From positions 57,797-121,796 of the forward strand of contig NZ_MUJY01000168.1 of the NCBI RefSeq assembly GCF_002286785.1: a stretch of DNA of 64,000 bases, read 5' to 3'. A model generated the notes under the pieces. The model did not search any database, was not told the origin of the DNA, and saw only the letters and a program-made list of their open reading frames with translations. Of this stretch, positions 21,952 to 30,732 are shown one piece after another. Source of the DNA: Pseudomonas sp. PIC25 (lineage in GTDB: Bacteria > Pseudomonadota > Gammaproteobacteria > Pseudomonadales > Pseudomonadaceae). The number at the start of each line of letters is the position of its first letter. Position 1 is the stretch's first letter. A program made the position numbers and the translations under genes.

Positions 21952-23259
21952 ATGGACCTTCCTGTGAATACGATTTCTGCCCACCTTCCCGTCCAGCCTG
22001 TGCTGAACGACGAAATCGACCTGGCCGAGCTGTTTCGCTCGCTGTGGGCTCAGAAACTGCTGATCGCTGCAATTACCGTGGCCAGCGCTCTGTTGGCAGC
22101 AAGCTATGCCTTCTTCATCGCCACCCCTGAATATCAGGTACAGAGCCTGCTGCGCCCGGCCGCCATCAAGGACCTCGATGCGCTGAACGGAACGGAAGTC
22201 TATCCGCTCACTCCGGATGAAGCGTTGCGCCGTGTCGGAACCGCTCTGGACTCATACGAAACTCGCCTGGAGTTCTCCCGCGCCCATCCCGAGCTATTCG
22301 AGGCGTTGCAAACGCCCCTGCGTTCCCCCGAGCAAGCCTTCGAGAAGTTCAATGACGAAGCCTTCCAGATGCTGCTGCCGGACCCGAAAACGAAGAGTCT
22401 GACCCCCTATGTCGGTATCCGGCTTACTTACCCTGAAGATGTTCAGGGCGTGTCGATCGTCAACGGTCTTGTGGAATTCGCCTTGCAGCGGGAGCGCGAG
22501 CTGATTGCTGCCGACCTGCAGGCGGTGATCAAGAATCGCCTCGATAAGCTGGAGCGAAAGATAGAGGCGGCCCGCGCCAGCTATGAAACCAGCAAGCAAG
22601 CCAAGATCGCGACGTTGCTGGAGGCGGACGAGCTCAAGCGGGCGAAACTCCAGGACGAGCTCAGGGCGCTCCGGCAGCAGCTGAAGACGCGCCGCGATGA
22701 CCGCATCATGCAGTTGAACGAAGCGATTCGAATCGCCAAGTCCCTGGGCATTGCCAAGCCCACCACACCTTCTGCGCTGGGCGATGAAGGACGATCCGCA
22801 CAGGGCAATGTGATTCGTACCGAAGTGAACAACCAGCAGATACCGCTTTATTTCATGGGTAGCGAGGCACTGGAAGCCGAGCGGGATGCCCTGCAGCAAC
22901 GGCGTTCGGACGATTTCACCGAGCCGCGTATCGCCCAGATCGCCAAGGAACTGCGGTTGCTGGAAAACAACCGCGAAGTGGAAATCCTCAAGCAGCGCGA
23001 GAACGACGATCTCTTTCTCAAGGACCTGGCCCTCTGGCGCGAGGAGGCGGCGCGTTTGCGTGCTTTGGACGTGGACGTTTCCAAGCTGAAGCTGGTCCAT
23101 ATCGACCAGGCGGCCGTGGAGCCGTCTAAACCGATAAAACCGAAGAAATTACTGATTCTGGCGTTTGGGATCGTATTGGGCGCCATGTTGGGCGTTTTCA
23201 TTGCGCTCATCAGAAATATCGTGCGTCGCAAGCCCGATACCTTCGCCATCTTGCGATGA
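21952..23259 (+). CDS. wzz: Wzz-family O-antigen chain-length determinant, second copy
   Basis: Second large Wzz protein, 435 residues, clearly paralogous to the preceding gene over its whole length. It has helix 1 at about 37-59 after the NDEIDLAELFRSLW motif, a periplasmic coiled-coil region, and helix 2 at about 400-421. Its DNA is somewhat richer in G+C at third positions than that of the first copy. The start is uncertain: the ATG at 21952 has a poor ribosome site, and a GTG at 21964 is possible. Two Wzz proteins usually give two modal chain lengths; whether both act on this locus's polymer is not visible from sequence. Confidence 0.9.
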   Translation: MDLPVNTISAHLPVQPVLNDEIDLAELFRSLWAQKLLIAAITVASALLAASYAFFIATPEYQVQSLLRPAAIKDLDALNGTEVYPLTPDEALRRVGTALDSYETRLEFSRAHPELFEALQTPLRSPEQAFEKFNDEAFQMLLPDPKTKSLTPYVGIRLTYPEDVQGVSIVNGLVEFALQRERELIAADLQAVIKNRLDKLERKIEAARASYETSKQAKIATLLEADELKRAKLQDELRALRQQLKTRRDDRIMQLNEAIRIAKSLGIAKPTTPSALGDEGRSAQGNVIRTEVNNQQIPLYFMGSEALEAERDALQQRRSDDFTEPRIAQIAKELRLLENNREVEILKQRENDDLFLKDLALWREEAARLRALDVDVSKLKLVHIDQAAVEPSKPIKPKKLLILAFGIVLGAMLGVFIALIRNIVRRKPDTFAILR

Positions 23260-23366
23260 TTTTCTGATCCATTCCAACGATACCTCTGGACAAGGCTGGC
23301 ACCCTGGGGCCGCTTTGCCCAGCGGGGTTCATGGGGAACCCTGCCATGTTAAGGGACTGACCCATC

Positions 23367-24821
23367 ATGCAATTTCCTCTCATCGACCACCACGGCGCCA
23401 CCCAGGGCGTAACCGGCTCCTGCCATCAGTTGCGAATGGACGCGAGCCATAGCCTGTTGATCGACTGCGGCCTGTTCCAAGGCGCGGAAACCTCACCGGA
23501 AGGCCGCACGGCAGCCGGCAACCTGGCCATCGATTTTCCGCTGGATACCGTCAAGGCGCTGGTCGCCACCCATGTCCACATCGACCATGTCGGACGGATT
23601 CCTTATCTGCTGGCGGCAGGCTTCAAAGGACCGATTCTCTGCAGCGAGCCATCGGCGCGCTTGCTGCCTCTCGTGCTGGAAGATGCCTTCAAGCTCAGCG
23701 TCAGCCGCGACCAGGCGAAGGTCGAGCGTTATCTGCAACTGATCGAACAGCGCATCATCGCCTTGCCCTACAAGACATGGTTCACCCTGGTCGATACGGC
23801 GGAGCTGCGTTGCCGCGTCAGGCTGCAGAGGGCAGGGCATATCCTTGGTTCGGCTTATGTCGAGATAGACCTGACGTACCCTGGCCAGGGTAGCAAGCGC
23901 ATCCTCTTCTCCGGAGACCTGGGCGCGCCGCATGCTCCTCTTTTGCCGGCGCCGAAACCACCGTACCGGGCTGACATCCTGATATTGGAAAGTACCTATG
24001 GCGATCGTCTGCATGAGGATCGCCGAACCCGGCGCCAGCGCTTGCAGGCGGTGATCGAGCAGGCGCTGGCGGATCGCGGCACGGTGCTTATCCCCGCATT
24101 CAGCATCGGTCGTACCCAGGAACTGCTTTACGAGCTGGAGGACATCATCCACCGCCGGGCTCGTCAGCGCGTCGCCACCGCACCCCGCTCTGGAGCCCAG
24201 GGAGAATTGGGCGTCGATTGGCCCGAGCTGCCGATCATTCTGGATTCGCCCTTGGCCAGCCGGTTCACGACGGTTTATCGCCAGTTGCAGTCTTTCTGGG
24301 ACCAAGAAGCGCTACAGCGTGTAAAATGCGGCCGCCGTCCACTTGGGTTTGAGCAGTTGGTCACGGTGGATGAGCATGCCGATCACCTCCAGATGGTGCG
24401 GCACCTGGCCGATACGGCGCGACCGGCCATTGTGATCGCCGGCAGCGGTATGTGTTCCAGCGGCCGCATCGTCAATTACCTCAAGGCGATGCTGGGCGAT
24501 AAGCGCCACAACGTGCTCTTCGTCGGTTACCAGGCCAAAGGCACGCCAGGGCATGCTCTCCAGACCCATGGGCCGAAAGGCGGATATGTGGACTTGGATG
24601 GCGAGCGGCATACTATTCGGGCCGGTATCGCCACCATCGGTGGCTATTCGGCTCACGCCGACCGGCACGGATTGCTGAACTTCGTGACCCGCATGCGGGA
24701 GTGGCCAGGCGAGATACGCCTGGTCCATGGCGAAGCATCGGCCAAGCGGGCGCTAGCAGAGCTTTTGCGTAGCCGCTACGAACAACGGAACCGCCCGGTG
24801 ACCATCGTCACCCCGGATTAA
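23367..24821 (+). CDS. Beta-CASP metallo-beta-lactamase fold hydrolase (RNA-processing type)
   Basis: Metallo-hydrolase of 484 residues related to RNA-cleaving CPSF73/Ysh1-like and archaeal/bacterial beta-CASP proteins. The zinc-binding HVHIDH motif is at 69-74, with further ligands in RAGHILGSA and SGDLG, and the downstream motifs ILESTYGDR, PAFSIGRTQELL, SGSGMCSSGRI and GGYSAHAD. All metal ligands are present, so it should be active. It sits between wzz and rfaH in an O-antigen locus, where an RNA-level role is tempting but unproven; DNA or other phosphodiester substrates remain possible. No signal peptide is seen. Confidence 0.85.
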   Translation: MQFPLIDHHGATQGVTGSCHQLRMDASHSLLIDCGLFQGAETSPEGRTAAGNLAIDFPLDTVKALVATHVHIDHVGRIPYLLAAGFKGPILCSEPSARLLPLVLEDAFKLSVSRDQAKVERYLQLIEQRIIALPYKTWFTLVDTAELRCRVRLQRAGHILGSAYVEIDLTYPGQGSKRILFSGDLGAPHAPLLPAPKPPYRADILILESTYGDRLHEDRRTRRQRLQAVIEQALADRGTVLIPAFSIGRTQELLYELEDIIHRRARQRVATAPRSGAQGELGVDWPELPIILDSPLASRFTTVYRQLQSFWDQEALQRVKCGRRPLGFEQLVTVDEHADHLQMVRHLADTARPAIVIAGSGMCSSGRIVNYLKAMLGDKRHNVLFVGYQAKGTPGHALQTHGPKGGYVDLDGERHTIRAGIATIGGYSAHADRHGLLNFVTRMREWPGEIRLVHGEASAKRALAELLRSRYEQRNRPVTIVTPD

Positions 24822-24890
24822 GTGGAGTGCCAAGGGCGATCTCAGCGATCGCGGGTGTAGCTTCAGTGGATTGATTGGAAAGTCCCTACC

Positions 24891-25451
24891 ATGGCCCGGT
24901 TCATTGGCCAGGGGCAAGGTGATACGGATATGAAGAATGGCACTGCGGACCGCGCGACCAGTCAGTACCGGGACAAGTCCTGGTACCTCGTGCAGTGCAA
25001 GCCTCGGCAGGACGAACGTGCCGAGGAACATCTGACCCGTCAGGGGTACGCCTGCTACCGCCCGCATTGTCGGCGGGAGCGGCTGGTGCGCGGCCATCGG
25101 CAGGAGGCGACCGAATCGCTGTTCCCCGGCTACCTCTTCATCCACTTGGCTTCGAACGACAACTGGTCTCCCTTGCGCTCGACCCGTGGCGTCAATCGCG
25201 TGGTTTCCTTTGGCGGGCGGCCGATCGCCATTGATGACGCTTTGATAGCGCAATTGCAGCATCGCGCGGAACCCGACGTCGAAAAAATGCTCCAACCCGG
25301 CGAAGCGGTACGCATCCTGGAGGGCAGTTTCGCCGAACTCGACGCCATTTTCCTGTCCATGGATGGCGATGATCGCGTCGTACTACTCATGAACTTGCTC
25401 CATCGCCAGCAGCAGATCAGCCTGCCGCTGGCGAGTATTCGTGTGCATTGA
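24891..25451 (+). CDS. rfaH: Transcription antiterminator RfaH (specialised NusG paralogue)
   Basis: NusG-family factor of 186 residues from the first ATG, or 173 from the ATG at 24930, where an AAGGTG site makes a better start. After a short extension it follows E. coli RfaH closely: SWYLVQCKPRQDERAEEHL, ESLFPGYLFIHL, STRGVNRVVSFGG in the N-terminal polymerase-binding domain, and a C-terminal KOW-like domain from about 118 (MLQPGEAVRILEGSF). RfaH is recruited by ops elements in the non-template strand, suppresses termination and helps ribosome loading in long LPS and capsule operons. A perfect ops site lies 88 bases after its stop. Confidence 0.92.
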   Translation: MARFIGQGQGDTDMKNGTADRATSQYRDKSWYLVQCKPRQDERAEEHLTRQGYACYRPHCRRERLVRGHRQEATESLFPGYLFIHLASNDNWSPLRSTRGVNRVVSFGGRPIAIDDALIAQLQHRAEPDVEKMLQPGEAVRILEGSFAELDAIFLSMDGDDRVVLLMNLLHRQQQISLPLASIRVH

Positions 25452-25484
25452 ATAAACGACCGTTGCCGGAGTGCGTGGGCGCTC

Positions 25485-25551
25485 TGGGTGGTTTGTCATT
25501 TTCAGGAATCGTTCTCAGGAAGGCGACGCTAAATCCTGGGGCGGTAGCGTG
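25485..25551 (+). promoter_or_regulatory. JUMPStart-like leader with a perfect ops element (RfaH recruitment site)
   Basis: The 12-mer GGCGGTAGCGTG at 25540-25551 is identical to the ops element of E. coli RfaH operons. A GCTCTGG-containing stretch (near 25487-25496) upstream resembles the left part of the JUMPStart sequence. It lies between rfaH and the flippase gene, 117 bases before the latter's start, as expected for an RfaH-controlled O-antigen transcript. Confidence 0.85.
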
Positions 25552-25667
25552 CCCAGGTACGGGCTCGAATCTAAACATAAGAGCGAGCTTTGCTCGCGAT
25601 TGATAACGGTAGGCAAAGGCTATCCCCGATCAGCGATGAACAAAACCGGAAACGTACTCAAGAGCCC

Positions 25668-26942
25668 ATGCCAGCCCACACCCTGACACGCCTGTTCAAC
25701 CTCGCACTGCGCGGTGTGACGTTGGCCAGCAAGTTCCTACTGATCTTCTTCCTGGCGCGCTTCCTCGAGCCGGCAGAGCTGGGGCTGTATGGCCTGCTGG
25801 CGGCGACCATCGGTTATGCCCTGTATTTGCTGGGGCTGGACTTCTACACCTACACCACCCGGGAATTGCTCAAGCGAGACCGTGGAGAATGGGGCGGACT
25901 CCTTAAAGACCAAGGTGCGCTGACGTTAGTTCTCTATGTGCTGTTCGTGCCGTTGCTGTCGCTGGTCTTCGCAACGGGGACGTTGCCTTGGCCGGTGGCG
26001 GGCTGGTTCTTCGGTCTGATCGTCCTCGAACACCTGAACCAGGAATTGATGCGGCTGCTGATCGCGATATCCCGTCCCGTGCTGGCGAACGTGGTGTTGT
26101 TCCTCCGCCAGGGGGCCTGGGCGGTGGTCGCCACGGCGCTGATGTTCTTCGATCCGGAGACCCGCAACCTGGAGACCGTGTTGCTGGCCTGGACGCTGGG
26201 CGGCCTTGCCGCGCTTCTTTTGGCCGCCGGCCGGCTGTGCCAGTTACGCATCGGTGGTTGGCGTAAGCGGGTCGATTGGTCCTGGATTCGCCAGGGCATC
26301 AAGGTGGCGGTGCCGATGCTGGTGGCGACGCTGGCGATACGCGGTGTGTTCACCCTGGACCGTTACTGGCTGGAGGCCCTGTCAGGCTTGGAGGTATTGG
26401 GCGCCTATGTGCTGTTCATGGGCATCGGCAACGCCATGATGTCTTTCCTCGACGCTGGGGTTTTTGCCTTCCTTTACCCCGGCCTGATCAGCGCGTTCCA
26501 GAAGGGAGACGCCGACGCCTTCCGCCAGGGCGTGAAGCGCTTCTTCATCCAGACGACAGTCTTTTCACTGTGTTTCGCCCTGGTAGCGCTGGCCCTGATC
26601 GATCCCCTGCTGAACTGGCTGGGCAAGCCGCTCTATCGCGAGCAGCAGGGCATGTTCCCCTGGATCCTGCTGGCTATCTTTCTTTATGCTCTGGGCATGA
26701 TTCCGCACTATGCGTTGTACGCACAGGGAAGGGATCGGCCGCTGATTCACAGCCATATCGCCAGCTTGGTTGCCTTCATTCCGGCGACCTGGCTCTTTTC
26801 AACCCACTGGCCCCACCTTGCCGTTCCGCTCGGCCTGAGTGTCGCCTTTCTTCTGATACTCGTCTGGAAGACAACGGCCTATTTCCGGCTGACTCCAGTG
26901 CAGTATCGTCACTGCTGCCCTGAAACACAGGCTTCAACCTGA
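25668..26942 (+). CDS. wzx: Oligosaccharide flippase (Wzx-like, MATE/MOP superfamily)
   Basis: Polytopic membrane protein of 424 residues with about 12 hydrophobic segments, the expected topology of a Wzx flippase that moves undecaprenyl-linked repeat units across the inner membrane. The N-terminal LTRLFNLALRGVTLASKFLLIFFLARFLEP segment (residues 5-34) resembles polysaccharide biosynthesis proteins of this superfamily. The ATG at 25668 is preferred; an upstream TTG-initiated extension would run over the leader region. It is the first gene after the ops site. Wzx proteins are poorly conserved, so substrate specificity cannot be read. Confidence 0.85.
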   Translation: MPAHTLTRLFNLALRGVTLASKFLLIFFLARFLEPAELGLYGLLAATIGYALYLLGLDFYTYTTRELLKRDRGEWGGLLKDQGALTLVLYVLFVPLLSLVFATGTLPWPVAGWFFGLIVLEHLNQELMRLLIAISRPVLANVVLFLRQGAWAVVATALMFFDPETRNLETVLLAWTLGGLAALLLAAGRLCQLRIGGWRKRVDWSWIRQGIKVAVPMLVATLAIRGVFTLDRYWLEALSGLEVLGAYVLFMGIGNAMMSFLDAGVFAFLYPGLISAFQKGDADAFRQGVKRFFIQTTVFSLCFALVALALIDPLLNWLGKPLYREQQGMFPWILLAIFLYALGMIPHYALYAQGRDRPLIHSHIASLVAFIPATWLFSTHWPHLAVPLGLSVAFLLILVWKTTAYFRLTPVQYRHCCPETQAST

Positions 26943-26953
26943 GGAACCGCTGC

Positions 26954-27952
26954 ATGTTCAACGACAAGTCCATTCTCATCACCGGTGGCACCGGCTCGTT
27001 CGGCCACACCTTCGTGCCGATGATCCTGGCTCGCTACAACCCGCGGCGCGTGATCATCTATTCCCGTGACGAGATGAAGCAGTGGGAAATGGCCAAGAAA
27101 TTCCAGGGCGATACCCGTGTGCGCTTCTTCATCGGTGACGTGCGCGACCGTGAGCGTCTCTACCGTGCCCTGGATGGGGTGGACTACGTGGTCCATGCCG
27201 CCGCCACCAAGATCGTACCGACCGCCGAATACAACCCGTTCGAGTGCGTGAAGACCAACGTCATGGGCGCGATGAACCTGATCGATGCCTGCATCGACAA
27301 GGGTGTGAAGCGTGTAGTCGCCCTGTCCACCGACAAGGCGAGCAGCCCGGTCAACCTCTACGGTGCCACCAAGCTGGCCTCCGACAAGCTCTTCGTGGCC
27401 GGCAACTCCTACGCCGGCGGCCATGACACCCGCTTCGCCGTGGTGCGCTACGGCAACGTCATGGGCTCCCGTGGCTCGGTCATCCCGTTCTTCATGTCCA
27501 TCAAGGACAAGGGTGTGCTGCCCATTACCGACGAGCGCATGACCCGCTTCATGATCTCCCTGGAAGAGGGCGTCGAGCTGGTCTGGCATGCCTTCGAAGA
27601 CATGGAAGGCGGCGAAATCTATGTGAAGAAGATTCCCTCCATGAAGGTGACCGATCTGGCCCGAGTCGTCGCACCGGAAGCCCGCCAAGAGATCGTCGGC
27701 ATTCGCCCCGGCGAAAAACTGCATGAGCAGATGATCAGCGCGGAAGACTCCTACTACACCTACGAATACCCTGAGCACTTCAAGATTCTGCCGGTGATCA
27801 ACAACTGGTCGTCCTGCGAGAAGCGCATCAAGGACGGCAAGAAAGTGCCGGAAGGCTTCGTCTACGCCAGCGACAACAACACCGAGTGGATGAGCGACGA
27901 AGAACTGCAAGCCTGGATCGACAAGAACCGCGAAAAGATCGGGAGCATCTGA
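26954..27952 (+). CDS. pseB: UDP-N-acetylglucosamine 4,6-dehydratase (inverting), PseB
   Basis: First enzyme of pseudaminic acid synthesis, 332 residues, cytosolic. It takes UDP-GlcNAc to the 4-keto-6-deoxy-L-altro (C5-inverted) sugar. The Rossmann motif TGGTGSFG is at 10-17, and the catalytic set of the FlaA1/PseB type is visible as Thr126-Asp127-Lys128 (STDKAS) and Tyr136-x3-Lys140 (LYGATK). The short soluble form without transmembrane domain separates it from WbpM at 47533. pseC follows with 3 bases between stop and start. Confidence 0.95.
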   Translation: MFNDKSILITGGTGSFGHTFVPMILARYNPRRVIIYSRDEMKQWEMAKKFQGDTRVRFFIGDVRDRERLYRALDGVDYVVHAAATKIVPTAEYNPFECVKTNVMGAMNLIDACIDKGVKRVVALSTDKASSPVNLYGATKLASDKLFVAGNSYAGGHDTRFAVVRYGNVMGSRGSVIPFFMSIKDKGVLPITDERMTRFMISLEEGVELVWHAFEDMEGGEIYVKKIPSMKVTDLARVVAPEARQEIVGIRPGEKLHEQMISAEDSYYTYEYPEHFKILPVINNWSSCEKRIKDGKKVPEGFVYASDNNTEWMSDEELQAWIDKNREKIGSI

Positions 27953-27955
27953 GCC

Positions 27956-29113
27956 ATGATTCCCTACGGTCGCCAGGACATCACCCAGGCCGACATCGAT
28001 GCCGTCGTGGGTGTGCTGCAATCCGACTTCCTGACCCAGGGCCCGATGGTGCCGCGCTTCGAACAAGGCGTGGCCCGGCATGTGGGAGCCGAGCATGCGC
28101 TGGCGGTGAACAGCGCCACCTCGGCCCTGCACATCGCCTGCCTGGCGCTGGGGCTCGGGCCGGGCGATCGGCTCTGGACCAGTCCGGTCACCTTCGTCGC
28201 CTCCGCCAACTGCGGCCTGTACTGCGGTGCCAAGGTGGACTTCGTGGACATCGACCCGCGTACTTACAACCTGTGCCCGAAGGCGCTGGAGGCGAAACTC
28301 CAGCAGGCCGAGCGCGACGGCACGCTGCCCAAGGTGGTGGTACCGGTGCACCTGTGCGGCCAGCCTTGCGACATGCAGGCCATCCATGCCCTGGCGAAGC
28401 GCTATGGTTTCCGCATCATCGAAGACGCCTCCCATGCCATCGGGGGTAAATACCAGGGCGAGTTCATCGGTAACTGCCGTTATAGCGACATCACCGTTTT
28501 CAGCTTCCACCCGGTGAAGATCATCACCACCGCCGAAGGCGGCATGGTACTGACCAACGATGCTGCGCTGGCCGAACGCATGGCACTGCTGCGTAGCCAC
28601 GGGATCACCCGTGAACCGTCGAAGATGACCCACGAATCGGACGGCCCCTGGTACTACCAGCAGATCGACCTCGGCTTCAACTACCGGATGACCGAACTGC
28701 AGGCCGCGTTGGGCGTGACCCAACTGGAGCGTCTCGACCGCTACGTCGCCCGTCGTCACGAACTGGCCCGGCGCTACGACCAGTTGCTGGCAGGGCTGCC
28801 GGTCACCACGCCCTGGCAACACCCGGACAGCTACTCCGGCCTGCACCTCTACGTGATCCGTCTGCAACTGGAGACGCTGCGCAGCAGCCACCGCCAAGTG
28901 TTCGAATCGCTGCGCGAGCAGGGCATCGGCGTCAACCTCCACTACATTCCGGTCCATACCCAGCCGTACTACCAGCGCATGGGCTTTCAGGCCGGTGACT
29001 TCCCCGAGGCCGAACGTTACTACCGCGAAGCCATCAGCCTGCCCATGTTCCAGACCATGACGGAACAGCAGCAGGATAAAGTGGTAGGGATATTGCGCGA
29101 GGTGCTATGTTGA
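27956..29113 (+). CDS. pseC: UDP-4-amino-4,6-dideoxy-N-acetyl-beta-L-altrosamine transaminase, PseC
   Basis: DegT/DnrJ/EryC1-family PLP aminotransferase of 385 residues performing the C4 amination after PseB. The internal aldimine Lys188 is in FSFHPVKIITTAEGG; the GRQDITQADIDAV N-terminus, the HLCGQPCDM motif and the EDASHAIGG PLP-ring loop are typical. Spacing to pseB is 3 bases, and the next gene begins 7 bases before its stop, so the three are tightly coupled. Base composition matches the chromosome up to its end, then drops in the next gene. Confidence 0.94.
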   Translation: MIPYGRQDITQADIDAVVGVLQSDFLTQGPMVPRFEQGVARHVGAEHALAVNSATSALHIACLALGLGPGDRLWTSPVTFVASANCGLYCGAKVDFVDIDPRTYNLCPKALEAKLQQAERDGTLPKVVVPVHLCGQPCDMQAIHALAKRYGFRIIEDASHAIGGKYQGEFIGNCRYSDITVFSFHPVKIITTAEGGMVLTNDAALAERMALLRSHGITREPSKMTHESDGPWYYQQIDLGFNYRMTELQAALGVTQLERLDRYVARRHELARRYDQLLAGLPVTTPWQHPDSYSGLHLYVIRLQLETLRSSHRQVFESLREQGIGVNLHYIPVHTQPYYQRMGFQAGDFPEAERYYREAISLPMFQTMTEQQQDKVVGILREVLC

Positions 29114-30732
29114 AAAGCGTAGCTGTCCTTCAAGCGCGGACCTCTTCGTCGCGCCTTCCGGGGAAAGTGCTGTTACCTATCAATGGGGTGCCGGTTGCGA
29201 TATTGGCAGCTAAGCGAGCAGCAAATACCGGCCGTGACGTGATTATCGCCACCTCCGACGAGTGGAGCGACGACGAGCTTGCCAAGGTTGCTCAGGCTCA
29301 TGGTGTGAGATGTTTCAGAGGAAGTCTGAACAATACGCTCAGCCGTGTCGTTGGGGCTCTTGCTGAATACGATGATGGCACCGTTGTTTTTCGCTTGACG
29401 GGAGATAACGTCTTTCCAGATGGAGTGTTATTGGACGAAATAGAAAGGGATTTCCTGTCCAAGGGCATAGACTACATGTTCTGCAATGGGGCTTCTTCGG
29501 GGCTTCCTTATGGAATGAGTGCAGAGGTGACCTACTTGCGGTGTTTGCGAGAGGCCCTTGCAAACACCGACGATCCTTTCGATACGGAACATGTAACCCC
29601 ATATATTGCAAGAACCTATGGTCGTGTAGCCTTTGATAAGTATGTTGCGATGGCGAAGGGGCATTACCGTTGCACAATCGACTGTTTGGATGACTACCTA
29701 GTCGTTCAGGGCGTTTTTGCTGGCGTTGAAGATGCTTTTTCTATATCGGCGTTTGATTTGATGCTGCGCTTGGATGGGCAGCCTTATCAGCCGATTGTAA
29801 AAAAGCCAGCGGCCAAATTGGTACTAGGCACTGCTCAACTGGGGTTGAATTATGGTGTTGCTAACACCATAGGGCGCCCTAGCCAGGAGGTGAGTCGCGA
29901 AATCGTTAAGACAGCTATCTCTAATGGTGTCTCTTTCATAGATACCGCGCGTGCATATGGAGAGGCTGAGAAAGTTGTTGGCCAGTCTTTACAGGCCGGC
30001 TGGCAGGGTCGGGCAGGGATCATTACGAAACTCTCCCCTCTGTCGGATTGCCCAGCAAATGCATCGGCCAATGTTGTAAACGCCTTTGTGGATGCAAGTG
30101 TTCATATGTCACGCGCAAGCCTGTGCTTGCAGAAGCTCGATGTGTTAATGCTTCATCGCGCCAGTCACTTTGATGAGTGGGGTGGTGCGGCTTGGCGTAG
30201 GTTGCTTGAGCTTAAAGAGCTTGGTTTTATAGCTGAGTTAGGCGTATCCGTACAATCACCGGCTGAGCTAATTATGGCTCTTGAGCATGAAGATGTTTCC
30301 TATATTCAATTACCACTGAATATTCTCGACTGGCGTTGGAAGGATTCAGTTCCCCGGATTTTGAAAGCTAAATTATCGAGGCAGTTAAGTATTCATGTAA
30401 GGAGTGCTTATCTTCAAGGCGTTATTCTCAGCCAAGAGGCTGAGGTGTGGCGAGTTGCAAACATTGAAAATGCTTCTGCTTATATTGAATGGTTGGCAGA
30501 TACGGCGAGGAAGTTTGATCGCCGCAGTATTCAGGATTTGTGTATTGGATATCTTGCCTCTCTTGATTGGATTGATGGAATTGTTGTTGGCGTCGAGTCG
30601 GTCGATCAAGTGCGGTCAAATGTCGAACTGTTCAGTTTCGATAGTTTGACTGTTGATCAGGTTCGAATCGTTGACGAGACTCGGCCATTATTATCAGAGC
30701 GTAGTTTGAATCCGGCTCTATGGAGAAAATAA
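29107..30732 (+). CDS. Fused SpsF-type cytidylyltransferase / aldo-keto reductase (in the pseF position)
   Basis: Two-domain protein of 541 residues. Residues 1 to about 232 are an SpsF/KdsB-like nucleotidyltransferase: LQARTSSSRLPGKVL at 8-22, RLTGDNVFPD at 96-105, DTEHVTPYIART at 159-170 and TIDCLDDYLVV at 190-200. From about 236 (KLVLGTAQLGLNYG) there is a complete aldo/keto reductase barrel whose catalytic tetrad is all visible: Asp279, Tyr284, Lys308, His350. No other CMP-transferase gene is present between pseB and pseI, so the N-terminal half most likely activates the nonulosonate with CTP. The reductase half suggests extra redox tailoring of the sugar. The gene is clearly AT-richer than pseB, pseC and pseG. 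The start overlaps pseC by 7 bases. Product identity is an inference. Confidence 0.8.
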   Translation: MLKSVAVLQARTSSSRLPGKVLLPINGVPVAILAAKRAANTGRDVIIATSDEWSDDELAKVAQAHGVRCFRGSLNNTLSRVVGALAEYDDGTVVFRLTGDNVFPDGVLLDEIERDFLSKGIDYMFCNGASSGLPYGMSAEVTYLRCLREALANTDDPFDTEHVTPYIARTYGRVAFDKYVAMAKGHYRCTIDCLDDYLVVQGVFAGVEDAFSISAFDLMLRLDGQPYQPIVKKPAAKLVLGTAQLGLNYGVANTIGRPSQEVSREIVKTAISNGVSFIDTARAYGEAEKVVGQSLQAGWQGRAGIITKLSPLSDCPANASANVVNAFVDASVHMSRASLCLQKLDVLMLHRASHFDEWGGAAWRRLLELKELGFIAELGVSVQSPAELIMALEHEDVSYIQLPLNILDWRWKDSVPRILKAKLSRQLSIHVRSAYLQGVILSQEAEVWRVANIENASAYIEWLADTARKFDRRSIQDLCIGYLASLDWIDGIVVGVESVDQVRSNVELFSFDSLTVDQVRIVDETRPLLSERSLNPALWRK

